Positions 7,294 through 17,531 of a stretch of DNA of 26,686 bases are shown here, one piece after another. Under the pieces are notes generated by a model, which saw nothing but the letters and a program-made list of their open reading frames with translations, was not told where the DNA came from and did not search any database. How positions within the stretch are numbered: position 1 is the first letter of the stretch; each line of letters begins with the position of its first letter. Origin of the DNA: JAEUIG01 sp046349775 (GTDB lineage: Bacteria; Planctomycetota; Planctomycetia; Planctomycetales; Planctomycetaceae). Position numbers and translations under genes: made by a program. The stretch covers positions 1 through 26,686 of the forward strand of contig JAXMBS010000074.1 in the NCBI GenBank assembly GCA_046349775.1, given 5' to 3'.

Positions 7294-8268
7294 TCAGAGC
7301 GCCTCAACGGACTTGGTCGTCAAGTCGTTGTTTTTCGATGTCGGTCTATTCTTCTCCGGAATCGCGAGAACGGACAGCACGTTCATGTCCTTCCGAAGCT
7401 GGTAACGTCCCCGGGGCAGGTCAGAGGCCGCTACGTCGATGACAGGGTGGTCCCCCAACTCAGAGGACAGGGTCGCACACCTAACACGAAGTACTGGGAT
7501 CTCGCGGTGCACGCGATCGTTCTTGCGGTTCGAGCAATCCGCGTTGCACAAGCCACATGGCGATGCGTTCTGCGGTGTCACTCGCAATGCACTCAGACCA
7601 ATGCTCCATCATCCCTCGAATCGTCCCCAGGTGCGTTGAGCCTTCGAAAAGCCGCACAAGTTCGACCCCACCGACGAACGCCACCGGGCGGTCCAAAGCA
7701 GGGTGATGAATCGCACGGCGCCGCTCAACCAGGCTGTCGATCACGCAACCTACCTCACGGATACGCACATCGGCGGCCCAGCCGATTGGAACATCCAGGA
7801 TCGCCGACAGCCGTTGCGTGGAGCGGAACTGGCTTTCGCTGGCTGAACGACGCGCCCGGTTGACGTTTGCTTCCTCACATGCAAAGCGGAGACGTTCGGC
7901 CACCTCAGCATGAGCTCCGCTCACAATTTCACTTTCTTGTCGGCGATCTCTCCAATACCTATGGTCCTCGGACGGCCAGGCCATTCGATAGACGCCTGTG
8001 GTCCAGGAACGGTGGTCAGCCACCGAGGCTCGCAGTGCGGACTCGTAAAAGTCTTGGACAAAATGCACGGAGCCTGAGTTTCCGAGCACCGTATTAGCGG
8101 CCACGGCCGCTTGAAGGGCGAGCCGCATCGACTTTTCCATGCCGGTCGAAGAGAGCGGATCCAGTCCCAGGGCTTGTTCGCCGGTTTTGATGATGCCGGG
8201 AAGCCAGGCTGTCGCGTCCAGGTAGGGCGTTGCAGAACAGGCCCGCACATCTGTTGACGGCGGTTCAA
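7294..8268 (-). pseudogene. frameshifted gene of unknown function
   Basis: Two minus-strand frames with good codon bias join near 7520-7535. The upstream part (from about 8265) reads LDATAWLPGIIKTGEQALG, GNSGSVHFVQDFYESALRAS and MMEHWSECIASDTAERIAMW. The downstream part reads EIPVLRVRCATLSSELGDH and LPRGRYQLRKDMNVLSVLAI, ending at 7294. Together they would encode about 300 residues of a soluble, mixed alpha/beta protein. I do not recognise the family. Upstream of about 8265 the frame runs antisense into the M56 peptidase and loses protein-like character, so the 5' end is probably missing at a breakpoint. Confidence 0.5.
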
Positions 8269-8426
8269 AGTGGTGGCGGGGGGCGGCCGAATCTGCTCGA
8301 CTGCGCGACGTCATCCTGCACGAAGCCGCCCACGTCGCACGGCGCGATCCGCTGGTCCTCGTCGCGCAGCAGGCGGCGTCCGCACTGTTCTGGTGGCATC
8401 CGGGAGTCTGGCTGCTCAATCGCAGC

Positions 8427-11400
8427 GTGAGCCGCGCCCGCGAAGAACTCTGCGACAACCACGTGCTGCACCGCAGCGACCCGGCCGATTACGCGCAATT
8501 GCTGCTCGATCTGGCAGAAGCCTTCAGCGGCCGCGGACTGGCCCTGTCACTGCTCGGTCTGCTTTCGCCGCGCTGGCGACTGGAGCATCGGATCGCCGGA
8601 CTGCTGGACCCGCGCAGGAATCGAACTACGCGCGCCGGACGGCTGTCCATCGCCCTCGCCGCCGGACTGCTGACGACGCTATGCCTCGCCGTCGGCGGCA
8701 GCGATGCGCTGCGCGGCCTGAGAGCCGCACCGCCGGCCACTCCCCCGGTGAGCCAAAAGTCCGGCGAACTCATCGCTTTCGCCGATCAACCTGCCGCAGC
8801 CACCGAGGCTCCGCCGTCACTCTCCAAAGTCACGCCCAGCGGGACGTGCGAAGACGAAGACCAGCGGCCGCTGGCCGGCATCAATGTCCGCGTGTTCCGC
8901 TATCCCTCTCCCATCGATCCGCCGCTGCAGGTCGCGGAAACAACCACCGATCCGCAGGGCCGGTTCGTCGTCGAGGATGTCGAGACCGATCCCGGTCAAC
9001 TGGAGTCGCGCGGCATCGCAGACCTCGTCCTCGCCGCCACGGCCGACGACCGCGCGTCCGCAGTGAAGTACGTCAACGACGAACAGCAGCTCACGAATCT
9101 GACGCTCACACTCCATTCCGAGACCGGCACGCTCTCCGGCGTCGTGCGCGATGAGCAGGGCCAACCCGTCGCCGGCGCGACCGTGCAGCTCCCGAGCGGT
9201 TTTTCACATCCGCTGCCAGGCATCATGTCGACCATCACCGACGAACAGGGCCGCTATGCGATCACTAATGTCCCGCAGTGGCGTCCCGGCGAATTTGAAA
9301 CGAAAACCGCGAATTCGAGCGGTCGGATCGTCATGACGGCCTGTTTCTTGTTTGTGCACCACGAAGACTTTGCAGTCACCCTGGGAAAATACACCGCTGT
9401 CCCGCAGAGCGTCGACGTCACGCTGCATCCGCCGGCGATCGTCACCGGTCGGGTCCTCGACGTCGTCACGAATCAGCCCGCGGCCGGCGTCTTCGTCAGC
9501 GCGCAGGGCATTGCCCGCCACGGCTGGGCCCAGGTCCGCACAGATAGCGACGGCCGATACAGGCTGCTGCTCACGAAAGACCACTACAACATCTGGGCCG
9601 AGATGCCCGAACGCATCGCGGTCGCGGCGAAGGCGATCGACGCAAAACCGGGGGAAACGACACCAGACGCCGACATCCGGCTCGTGCGCGGCGTCTTTGT
9701 GTACGGCCAGTTGATCGACCCCGGTACGAACAAGCCGATCCAGCCGGATGAACGGACATATGTCGCCCACTACGGTCCCGCACGACCGCGCAGCGGCGCA
9801 GCGGTCTCGAACACCGTCGTCCAGCCCGATGGCTCATACCGTCTGCGCGTCGCGCCGGGACGCAACTTCATCTATTTGCAAAGCGGGCCCGGTGGAGGCG
9901 TCGAGCTGGAGATCCAGGACGGCGCAGACGTCCACCACGATTTCCAGATCGGCGAGCATTCGGAGAACACATTTGCAAGTCCCGATCCCGAAATCAAGAT
10001 CGGCGACCGCATCCGCCAACAGGCCCGCGACGAAGACGCCGTTGCGGATCGGCTCACCGGCAACACCCCCGCCGCCCCCGTGACGCGCGAGCGCGGCGAC
10101 ACTCCCGTCGGCCGGCTACTGAACGAACTGGAACAGCAGAACGCCGGCGACGAACTCTTTGCTGAATCGTGGCTGAAGACGCTCCGCCAGATCGTCGATC
10201 TGGGACCGGCAGCAGTCCCCGAACTGATCACCGAACTGGATGCCACGGCTAATGACATGATGCTCCGCTGCCTGGGCTTTGCGCTCCGCGCCATTGGCGA
10301 CAAGCGCGCTGTTCCCGCACTCATCCGTGCGATCCCGAAAACTCTGCTGCCGCCCGGCTCCGATATGGGAGTGCTGTCCAATGATGCGCAGCTGGCCTTG
10401 TTCGCCCAGCAGCATGATCTCGACAACAGCAAGACGGGCAATGAGTACGTCTTCGGTCGGCCGGTCCGCGAAGTGTTTGGGTCCCTGGAGCAGCTCACCG
10501 GCCAGAAATTCAACGAAGAAGAACTGTATTCGGTGCACCTGCTGGGAACGCAAAGGCAAAAGTCGCTGCAACGGCAATTGTACGACCGGTGCGCCCGCCG
10601 CTGGTCCGACTGGTGGGAGGAGCACTGGTCTGAACACGTCGACAATGCGGAGTATGCACGTGTCAAGCTGCCCGAAGCGCCTGCCGCTGCCGTCAACATC
10701 CTGCACGCCAACGTGCCGCATTACAAATCCGGCGAAAGCTTCTCGAACTATCTTCTGGAGTCCGCCCTCAGTCAAAACGCCGGTCGGCACGAACTGTTCG
10801 ATCTCGACACCGGCCGTGGCGCTGCCGTTCCGGGGCAGTGGCGGAGGACGATCGGCGGCGAAGGCTACGGCCAATTCGTCGCGTGGGCCTCCGAACAGGG
10901 CTTCGACCTGCTCGGACATGAATACGTCGTTCCTGGCACCGGCCGCCACGTCTATGCCATTCGCCGTTTGAGCGGACAGTTCTGGGAACTTCCCGAAGAC
11001 GCGTGGAAACGGACCTACGACGACACCACTTTCGGCGAATTGCAGCGGAGCGGTCGCCCGGTTGCGGATCACTGGCTGCTGCACCGCGATTCTCAGACGG
11101 GCGATATCGACCCGCTGGCGCGCGCCACGTTCCTGTTCCAGACGAACGATGACACGCGCGGGATCGTCTACGTCGGCGTCGAGGTCCAGGACGACGCGCA
11201 GCAGCCCGGTGGTAGCGCAGAAGGCGACAATGAACTAACTCCGATCGCATTCAACAAGGGCCGGCGGTTTGCGTTCACATTCCTCGAGGAACTCGGGGCG
11301 CCCGACAAGCGCATTTCGCGCGCCGGGGAACAGCCACAGACCGTGGCAGCGACCGCGAACCCACTCAGCGCCGCTGCCGACAGCACCAACCTGGGCGCTA

Positions 11401-12119
11401 TCGCGGGCCAATTTGTCCTCGAAGGCGACGTTCCGGATCCGCGCCGGCTCACGACCGTCGGCGGTGTAGACGTCCCGGACGAATCGCTGATCGTTGATCC
11501 CGATAGCAATGGGATCGCCAACATTTGCCTGTATCTGGAGAGCGCGCCGGCGGTAATTCCTCCTGCGCTGCAAAAGAGCAGCCGCCCAACGGTCACATTT
11601 GACGTCAATCAAGGGCGATTCGTGCCGCACATCCTCCTCGTGCGCACGGACCAGCAGGTGCTGCTCATGAATAATGATTCCCTGCTCACCAACACGCATG
11701 CCGCATTGCTGAAGAACTCATCGATCAACATGGTCATCCGGCCGAAGGAACGCAAAGGTGTAGCGGTGGGGACGCCCAGACCCGAGACCGTTCCCGCGAA
11801 AATCGCTTCGGACATCCAGCCGTGGATGTCGGCCTACTGGGTGGTGACCGATCATCCCTACGTGGCTGTGACCGATGCCGCCGGCAAGTTCACGATCAGG
11901 GACCTGCCGGCCGGCGAACACTCGTTTCGCGTGTGGCACGAGCGGGCCGGGTTCTTGAAGACCGACGCGTTCCCCCGCGAGCTGAAAGTCAGCCTCCAGC
12001 CGGGAGCGACCATCGAGCTGCCGGTGTTTCACATCAAGACGGAGGAGCTCTGCCGATCCCAGCCTGGCGAAGTCACAGGCGGCGGGACTGCTCCGAATGC
12101 GCCGCTTTTCTCCGAGTAG
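8427..12119 (+). CDS. N-truncated M56 peptidase with carboxypeptidase-regulatory, HEAT-like and cupredoxin-like domains
   Basis: The frame is open from 8226, but the first start codon is GTG 8427. The M56 zinc motif, HEAAHVARRDP (from 8319), lies before that codon, and the usual N-terminal membrane helices are absent, so the peptidase part is decapitated. From 8427 (1230 residues): the end of the M56 domain (VSRAREELCDNHVL), one membrane helix (LSIALAAGLLTTLCLAVGG), then three or more carboxypeptidase-regulatory-like units (ETGTLSGVVRDEQGQPVAGA and similar). A HEAT-like block typical of planctomycete M56 proteins follows (AVPELITELDATANDMMLRC, WSDWWEEHWSEH). The C-terminus resembles a plastocyanin-type fold (VPHILLVRTDQQVLLMNNDS, IQPWMSAYWVV), but the Cys/His positions of its IHPWM-type site are replaced. 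It may be expressed from 8427 as a membrane-anchored non-peptidase, or be a pseudogene. Confidence 0.7.
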   Translation: MSRAREELCDNHVLHRSDPADYAQLLLDLAEAFSGRGLALSLLGLLSPRWRLEHRIAGLLDPRRNRTTRAGRLSIALAAGLLTTLCLAVGGSDALRGLRAAPPATPPVSQKSGELIAFADQPAAATEAPPSLSKVTPSGTCEDEDQRPLAGINVRVFRYPSPIDPPLQVAETTTDPQGRFVVEDVETDPGQLESRGIADLVLAATADDRASAVKYVNDEQQLTNLTLTLHSETGTLSGVVRDEQGQPVAGATVQLPSGFSHPLPGIMSTITDEQGRYAITNVPQWRPGEFETKTANSSGRIVMTACFLFVHHEDFAVTLGKYTAVPQSVDVTLHPPAIVTGRVLDVVTNQPAAGVFVSAQGIARHGWAQVRTDSDGRYRLLLTKDHYNIWAEMPERIAVAAKAIDAKPGETTPDADIRLVRGVFVYGQLIDPGTNKPIQPDERTYVAHYGPARPRSGAAVSNTVVQPDGSYRLRVAPGRNFIYLQSGPGGGVELEIQDGADVHHDFQIGEHSENTFASPDPEIKIGDRIRQQARDEDAVADRLTGNTPAAPVTRERGDTPVGRLLNELEQQNAGDELFAESWLKTLRQIVDLGPAAVPELITELDATANDMMLRCLGFALRAIGDKRAVPALIRAIPKTLLPPGSDMGVLSNDAQLALFAQQHDLDNSKTGNEYVFGRPVREVFGSLEQLTGQKFNEEELYSVHLLGTQRQKSLQRQLYDRCARRWSDWWEEHWSEHVDNAEYARVKLPEAPAAAVNILHANVPHYKSGESFSNYLLESALSQNAGRHELFDLDTGRGAAVPGQWRRTIGGEGYGQFVAWASEQGFDLLGHEYVVPGTGRHVYAIRRLSGQFWELPEDAWKRTYDDTTFGELQRSGRPVADHWLLHRDSQTGDIDPLARATFLFQTNDDTRGIVYVGVEVQDDAQQPGGSAEGDNELTPIAFNKGRRFAFTFLEELGAPDKRISRAGEQPQTVAATANPLSAAADSTNLGAIAGQFVLEGDVPDPRRLTTVGGVDVPDESLIVDPDSNGIANICLYLESAPAVIPPALQKSSRPTVTFDVNQGRFVPHILLVRTDQQVLLMNNDSLLTNTHAALLKNSSINMVIRPKERKGVAVGTPRPETVPAKIASDIQPWMSAYWVVTDHPYVAVTDAAGKFTIRDLPAGEHSFRVWHERAGFLKTDAFPRELKVSLQPGATIELPVFHIKTEELCRSQPGEVTGGGTAPNAPLFSE

Positions 12120-12282
12120 GGCGAACGAGGTCCTCAACGTTGCTCTGTTTGCACGTCGATACGGACTACTCGTGTTACATCGGTTCGGTCGCATCGACCT
12201 GAGCTTCGTTAAGATGTCGAGCGCAGCATGCTTGAGCCAGCGACTGCACCTCCGACTAAAGCGTGACTCAAAAGCAGGGCCT

Positions 12283-13638
12283 TCACATTCGTGGTGGCCC
12301 GAGCAGAACTGCGACTACGCGTTCAACATCTTCAAACAGCGTCGGCGAATACCCGGTATGCAGTCCGTGCACGCGCCCGTCCTAGTCCAGAATGACCAGC
12401 GTGGGGAACCCGCGAATGCCATACTTCTCCGGGATCCCTTCGGCTTTGACGTTCGGATATCGCAATCGCATCTTCTCGATCACAAGCTGCGCATCGGCCT
12501 CGTCTTGATCGGTGTTCATGCCGAGGATGACGACCGGTTCGCCGGCGAAGCGTTTGGCCAGGCGATTGATCTGCGGCATTGCTCGGACGCACCACCCGCA
12601 GCCGCGGTACCAGAAGTCGAGCAGCACAACTTTGCCCTTGTGGATCGCCGGCGAATGCGACTGGCCAGCGAAGTCGACGGCCTCCCATTCGGGAGTCGGC
12701 TCGCCGAGGATCTTCGCCCGCGACTCAGCTTCGTCGGTGTAGTACTCGATCAAATGCGCGGACCGGGCGTTCTGCTGTTCGGCCAGCTCGCGGAACACAT
12801 CGGACTTCAGCAGCGCCACGGCGGCAGCGCGCTCCTCGCTCGCCTTGTTCAGCAGCTCGGTGACACGCTCCGGGTGGTCCAGAGCGGCCTTGGTCGTGGC
12901 GGCATAGGCTTCGGAGTCGGCGAAGTAGACTTCGGCATCCGCCAGCAGTTGCGCTCGCAGCTTGTCGCCGAATTCCGTGACCGAAACGAGCTCGGTCAAA
13001 CCGGTGCCTTTCCCGGTGAAGCCGTAACCCTGCGTGTGATGCGATTCGATCAGCCGCGGCAGGCCCTGCCGGCGATCGAAGGTCACCGTCCCGCCATGCG
13101 TGCTCTCGTAGATCGGATCGAGCGACGTCGTTCGCTCATAATCCCAGACAAACTCCTCCATCTCGGCCGCCTTGAGAGTGCACGTCACGGTCGCATCTGT
13201 TTCGGGAGTTGTCATTGTCCAGCGATCTTTGAGTTCGGCCTCCGACTCAGGCAGCCGCACCAGGATGACCGAGGGGTCGATCTGAAACCCGAGCGACTTG
13301 TTCCAGACGATGTATCCGTGGGCGTCCATCTTGAACTCGCCGACTTCCTGGCGTGCGTCCGACTCGTTGATGTCCCGCGCGCGGCGCACGAGAACCTTCC
13401 AGGTCCCGTCGGGGTTCTCATCGACGACCCAGAACGTCCAGTTGTCGCCGACAACAATCGACCGATCGCCGTGCTGCGATTCGCTGTACGACTCGAAGTC
13501 CAGCTGTTGCCCGACCCTCAGCCGATACTCGGGAATCGCGGACGACGGCGCGCCGGCGTCCTCTGCAAGCAACGACGGACGCACTGCAAGCATCATGAGC
13601 AGCCACAACAAAGACGGCCTGATCAACGATGGCAGCAT
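12283..13638 (-). pseudogene. secreted TlpA-like thioredoxin protein with premature amber codon
   Basis: ATG 13638 has AGGAG (13646-13650) seven bases upstream. Residues 1-25 form a signal peptide (RPSLLWLLMMLAVRPSLLA). Residues about 30-300 are a long beta-rich and then helical N-region of unknown function. Residues about 315-418 are a thioredoxin-like domain of the TlpA/ResA kind, with active site DFWYRGCGWCVRAMPQ (C347, C350) and the cis-proline region GFPTLVILD. A TAG codon (12382-12384) follows directly. The frame then continues with DGRVHGLHTGYSPTLFED and ends at 12283-12285, so 32 further sense codons are cut off, consistent with CAG to TAG. The truncated product (418 residues) keeps both cysteines but loses the last strand and helix. 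Expected role: periplasmic thiol reduction (family knowledge). Confidence 0.75.
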
Positions 13639-13685
13639 GATCGTGCTCCTGCAATTTGATGTAATCCGTCTCGGCGGCGACCATC

Positions 13686-16200
13686 CTATTCTGGTCGTCG
13701 CAGTTTTGCCTTTTCGATCGCCTCGTCGGCGAATTTCGCCATCAGCCTGCGGTTCTTGAGTTCGGGGGTCCGCAGCTCCTCGGCGATGCGCGCAAGAGCG
13801 ACGCGTCGCCGGCGTCGCGATCTGCTGCAGGACTTCAAACGCCGCATAATCGCGCCGATACTGCATCCCCTCGGCAATCTTGGCGGAGATCAGCCGTCGC
13901 TTGACGAGTGAGGCCGGCTTAGCGTCCAGTTCACTTCGCCCAGGGCGACCACCACGTCGTCGCCGAAACGTTGCAGTGACTCTCGCCGCGCAGCCGCACG
14001 GCGGGATCGGAGTCGGCCAGCCGCTGGTGAGTTCGTCATTGGCCTGCCGGCGGTCGTATCCGTCGGCATCGGCCGCAGCATTTCTGCTTGAGGAAGGCGA
14101 CCGTGGCATTGCCGCCGTCGATGAGGGCCTGCCTTCGTAAAGATACCCAGATTGCCGCGACTCGTATCGCGCTGGCCGGCGAGATCAACCCAGCGCGCTC
14201 GATCTCCTCGGCGACAGTTCCGGGGTCGCGACGTGCGTGGTCTCGGCCAGTTTGCAGACGAGCACGGTCCCCGCGTCCTGGCCGATCAGCAGCATTTCAC
14301 CAGACGGTGAGAATCGAGTCTGCAATCCGCCTGCCAGGAATGTGTGCGATCCGTCCGGTGGCGACGTCCCACATGGGTCACGGGCTCCACATATGCTCGA
14401 TGCCGCGAGCGCCGGCCGTCCGATGTGATCGCCAGCGACGCGAAGTTTGTTTCGCGGCTCGGCCTCTGCAGGGTGAAGTCCAGCTCGCCCGTGTCGGCAT
14501 TCCAGAAGCTCACCGCGACTGCGACGAGCCGGTGACAAATCCCTTGCCGTCGGCTGCCACTCAAACGCGCTGCCGTGCATCTGCTGCGACTGAAAGTGGC
14601 GCAATGCGCGGCCAGTCCTGGTCTCGTACACCTCAATTCCGACTTCGCCCGGAAACTGACGGTCCCCGCCCGGAGACGAGGCTCGAGTTTGGATCGCAAA
14701 CGATTCGCCGTCCGGGCTGAACGATGGTCGATGCGAGACATGCCGGGGCACGTCGACCTGCGCCAGCAATGCGCCGGCGGCGACGTCCCAGGTTCGGAGC
14801 ACGGCATGCTGCGAACTCGAATCATCATCGTCGACCGATCGGGTGACGACGTACCGCTCGTCTGGTGAAAACGTGATGTCGTCCGTCGCCGGCTCCTTGA
14901 ACGCAAACGCGGTCGGCGGCGTCAGCGACTCTGCTTTCCAGCGCTGCGACTCCGTCGCCACGTCCCAGACTTCGACCACCGCGCCGGATCCCACGGCCGC
15001 GAGTCGGCCGGAATCAGACAACGCGAACGCATGGCGAAACACCGGCCAGTCGCCGCTGCGGAACCGAAACGAGCGAACGAGCGCACCATCCTGCGTCCAT
15101 TGGGTCAGCATCCCGTCGTCGTGACCTGCGAGGATCTGCTGACCGTCCGCACTGAAGCCGACGCCAATCACCTTGTCAAAGCTCGACCTGCGCGAAATCG
15201 CGAGTTCCTCGCCGTTCTCGGTGTTCCACAGCCGCACGCGGCCGTCGCTGCCGCAAGACGCGATCAGCGCACCGTCCAGCGACCAGTCCACCTTCCACGG
15301 CAGGGCCGTATGTCCGTTGCCGGACCACACCTCTCCCCCCGTCGCCATGTCCCATACCTTGATCGTCTTCCCCTTGCCGCAGGAAACCAGCCTTGAACCA
15401 TCCGGCGCGAACGCAACGCCGTAGGTGTATCCCTGCTCATGCCCCGGCAGCCGGCGCTCGACCTCGTTGCGATCGCGATTCCAGACAATGATCCCCGGCC
15501 CTCCCTGTTCGCCGGGCCAGCCGCACCACACGACCCGCCCGCCGTCCGGAGAGAATTTCACATCACTCAGACGCTGCAATTCGCCGGGAATGACCTGCAG
15601 CGTTGAGCCGGCGCGATGTCGAGCAGGCGGATCGTCTTGTTGGGGAAGTCCGCGACCGCAATGGTGTGACCGTCCGGCGCGACGGCCAGCGCCATCACGG
15701 TGATCGCATACTTCGCGAATTCCGGAGCGACCGCCGGCCCGGGGATCTGCGACATCCGCTTCCCCGTCGCCACGTCCCAGACCTGCACGATTCCGTCGTG
15801 GGCGCCGGTCACCAACTTCGTTCCGTCCGGCGTGAAGGCGACCTGCAGATCGTTCACGAACCCGAGCATGCCGTACCGGTAGGCGCGCAGAATGCGCAAT
15901 TGTCGTCCGGTCGCGGCGTCCCACAGTCGGACGGTCCAGTCATCCCCGCCGGTGGCAAGCATACGGCCATCAGGAGAGAAGGTGACGCGGGCCGCGCCTT
16001 TTCCATCGGCGTGACCCGTCAGCCGGTACGCCAGCCGGCCGGTGTCCGAGTGCCACACGCATACTCCCGCGTATCGGCTGGCCGAGGCCACCAGCGAGCC
16101 GTCCGGCGAGATGGCGACATCGTTCACCTCACCGCCGGAACGGAGCGTCGTATCGCCAAGTTCGACTATGGATCGCGGCGTATCATCTGTCGCAGCTCGG
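13686..16200 (-). pseudogene. decayed WD40 propeller with HEAT-like C-terminal tail
   Basis: WD40 repeats run through several frames. The first, from about 16190, is VELGDTTLRSGGEVNDVAIS, then GKGAARVTFSPDGRMLATGG. A frame change near 15605 leads to LSDVKFSPDGGRVVWCGW and TIKVWDMATGGEVWSGNG. Another change near 14540 leads to FWNADTGELDFTLQRPSRET, and one near 14420 to FSPSGEMLLIGQDAGTVLVC. A tail typical of planctomycete WD40 proteins survives at 13686-13960 in mixed frames (RRDYAAFEVLQQIATP; ALARIAEELRTPELKNRRLM). At least five frameshifts make it non-functional if the sequence is right. It lies directly behind the M56 peptidase and was probably its C-terminal domain. At least eight propeller blades can be counted loosely. 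Confidence 0.7.
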
Positions 16201-17502
16201 AGCCGGCTTGCTCGGCTCTGCGGCAGTTGATACCGAGACAGTCGCAACGTTTGCCTCAGGTTCCGCTCCTGCCGCAACCTGCGGTCCACTCCTCTCGGAT
16301 CTCATGCCGGGCAGCAACAGCGCCGCCAGAATGGCAATGGTAGTGACGCCGAAGCCGCGCACGCGGTCCGAGCGGGCGAGCCCGCCGTCCATGATCCGAG
16401 ACAGGCGTCCCGCCAGGGCGTGTTGCGGCTGTGCCATGCCCACCGTGACGAGCGACTGACCGGTGCGCTTCACGCTCGCCGCGCGCGCCACCTCCAGCAG
16501 CGTGCGGCAGTAATTCTCGCTGGTGACACGCTGTAACAGCAGCAGATCGTCGCAGCATTCCTCGCGCACCGACCGCAGCTCACGGTTGACCAGCCACAGG
16601 ATCGGATGGAACCACCACAGGCTGCCGATCGCCAGCTGCAGCCAGTTAACGAGCAGGTCGCCGCGCCGATGGTGGGCCAGCTCGTGTTGCAGAACTGCGC
16701 AGTAGCACTCCGGCGCCAACTGCTGGCGCAGCCCGGCGGGGAGCACGATCGCCGGTGAACGAACTCCGGTCGAGAACGGAACCGCCGCGCTCGTTGATTC
16801 CAACAGCCGCACAGTCCGCCTCAGTCCCATTTCGCGGGACAGATGATCGAGCTCGCTCTGTGCGTCCGGAACTGCGGGCGATGCAGCTGCGAGCAATCGC
16901 CGCAGCCGTCGAAAGTGAAACGCAGTCCACGCAATGACCAGGCCGCTTCCCAGGGCGTGCAGTAACATTCCCGTCACCGGCCAGCTCACAGGGAGAACGG
17001 CAGGCTGTTGCACCGTGCCGAGGCGCGTGCCCGCAGCCGTTAAGCTCGGTTCTTTGCTGTCCTGCAGGCGCGCGACGGGAGCGAAGTCCGAAGAATCGCC
17101 ATGCGATTCAGTCGACGACGACGTCCGCATCTCGTCGGAAGCTCCTTCGCCCCAGGACTTTTCCAGCTCTTCGCCCCGAGGCGATTCACTCGCAATTGTG
17201 TGATTCGCGAGACGTTCGACTGGTTGATTGGCTGGCACTGGATCCGTGGATGACCACGCAACCGGCCATTGGGACCCACTGTGGCTGAAAATGCCCGTGG
17301 GTAGCGCCGCAGTCGGCGGCATGACAAACTTGGTCAGCGCCAGGAGCAACAGCCAGTAACGGAACGGCGCCGGTCGCCTCCGTGCCAGTCGCGTGACGGC
17401 CAGTACCAGCAGTCCCACAATTGCAGCTTGACTGGCGGCGGGAACGACCCACAACCGCCACGTCTCTCCGGCTCGCATCAGACCATCGAAGAGTCCGGAC
17501 AT
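16183..17502 (-). CDS. M56 (BlaR1-type) membrane metallopeptidase
   Basis: 439 residues from ATG 17502, which has AGGAG (17510-17514) seven bases upstream. Membrane helices occur near residues 18-40, 48-68 and 176-197, with another at about 382-400. The zinc motif is HELAH (273-277) in LQHELAHHRRGD, with a downstream acid in VREECCDDLLL (about 314-315). BlaR1-type proteins sense a signal and cleave the cognate BlaI-family repressor. This one lacks a penicillin-binding sensor domain, so its signal is not known to be a beta-lactam. It lies 29 bases behind BlaI, as usual for the pair. The stop at 16183-16185 follows PSKPAPSCDR; one frame over, WD40 sequence begins at once, so the ancestral protein was probably an M56-WD40 fusion. 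Confidence 0.85.
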   Translation of the reverse strand: MSGLFDGLMRAGETWRLWVVPAASQAAIVGLLVLAVTRLARRRPAPFRYWLLLLALTKFVMPPTAALPTGIFSHSGSQWPVAWSSTDPVPANQPVERLANHTIASESPRGEELEKSWGEGASDEMRTSSSTESHGDSSDFAPVARLQDSKEPSLTAAGTRLGTVQQPAVLPVSWPVTGMLLHALGSGLVIAWTAFHFRRLRRLLAAASPAVPDAQSELDHLSREMGLRRTVRLLESTSAAVPFSTGVRSPAIVLPAGLRQQLAPECYCAVLQHELAHHRRGDLLVNWLQLAIGSLWWFHPILWLVNRELRSVREECCDDLLLLQRVTSENYCRTLLEVARAASVKRTGQSLVTVGMAQPQHALAGRLSRIMDGGLARSDRVRGFGVTTIAILAALLLPGMRSERSGPQVAAGAEPEANVATVSVSTAAEPSKPAPSCDR

Positions 17503-17531
17503 ATCACGGCTCCTGAATGAACACCGATCGA

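Noticed and set aside
7129..7863. 244-codon plus-strand open frame after the second leader copy
   Set aside because: Opposite strand to a better coding signal (7294-8268, minus), and it becomes Arg/Ser/Pro-rich with no recognisable motif.
10116..11084. 322-codon minus-strand frame
   Set aside because: Shadow of the GC-rich M56-associated gene; no start signal or domain.
12097..13659. 520-codon plus-strand open frame
   Set aside because: Antisense to the TlpA-like gene, which has a signal peptide, a CGWC site and a ribosome-binding site. The plus frame has no domain-like content.
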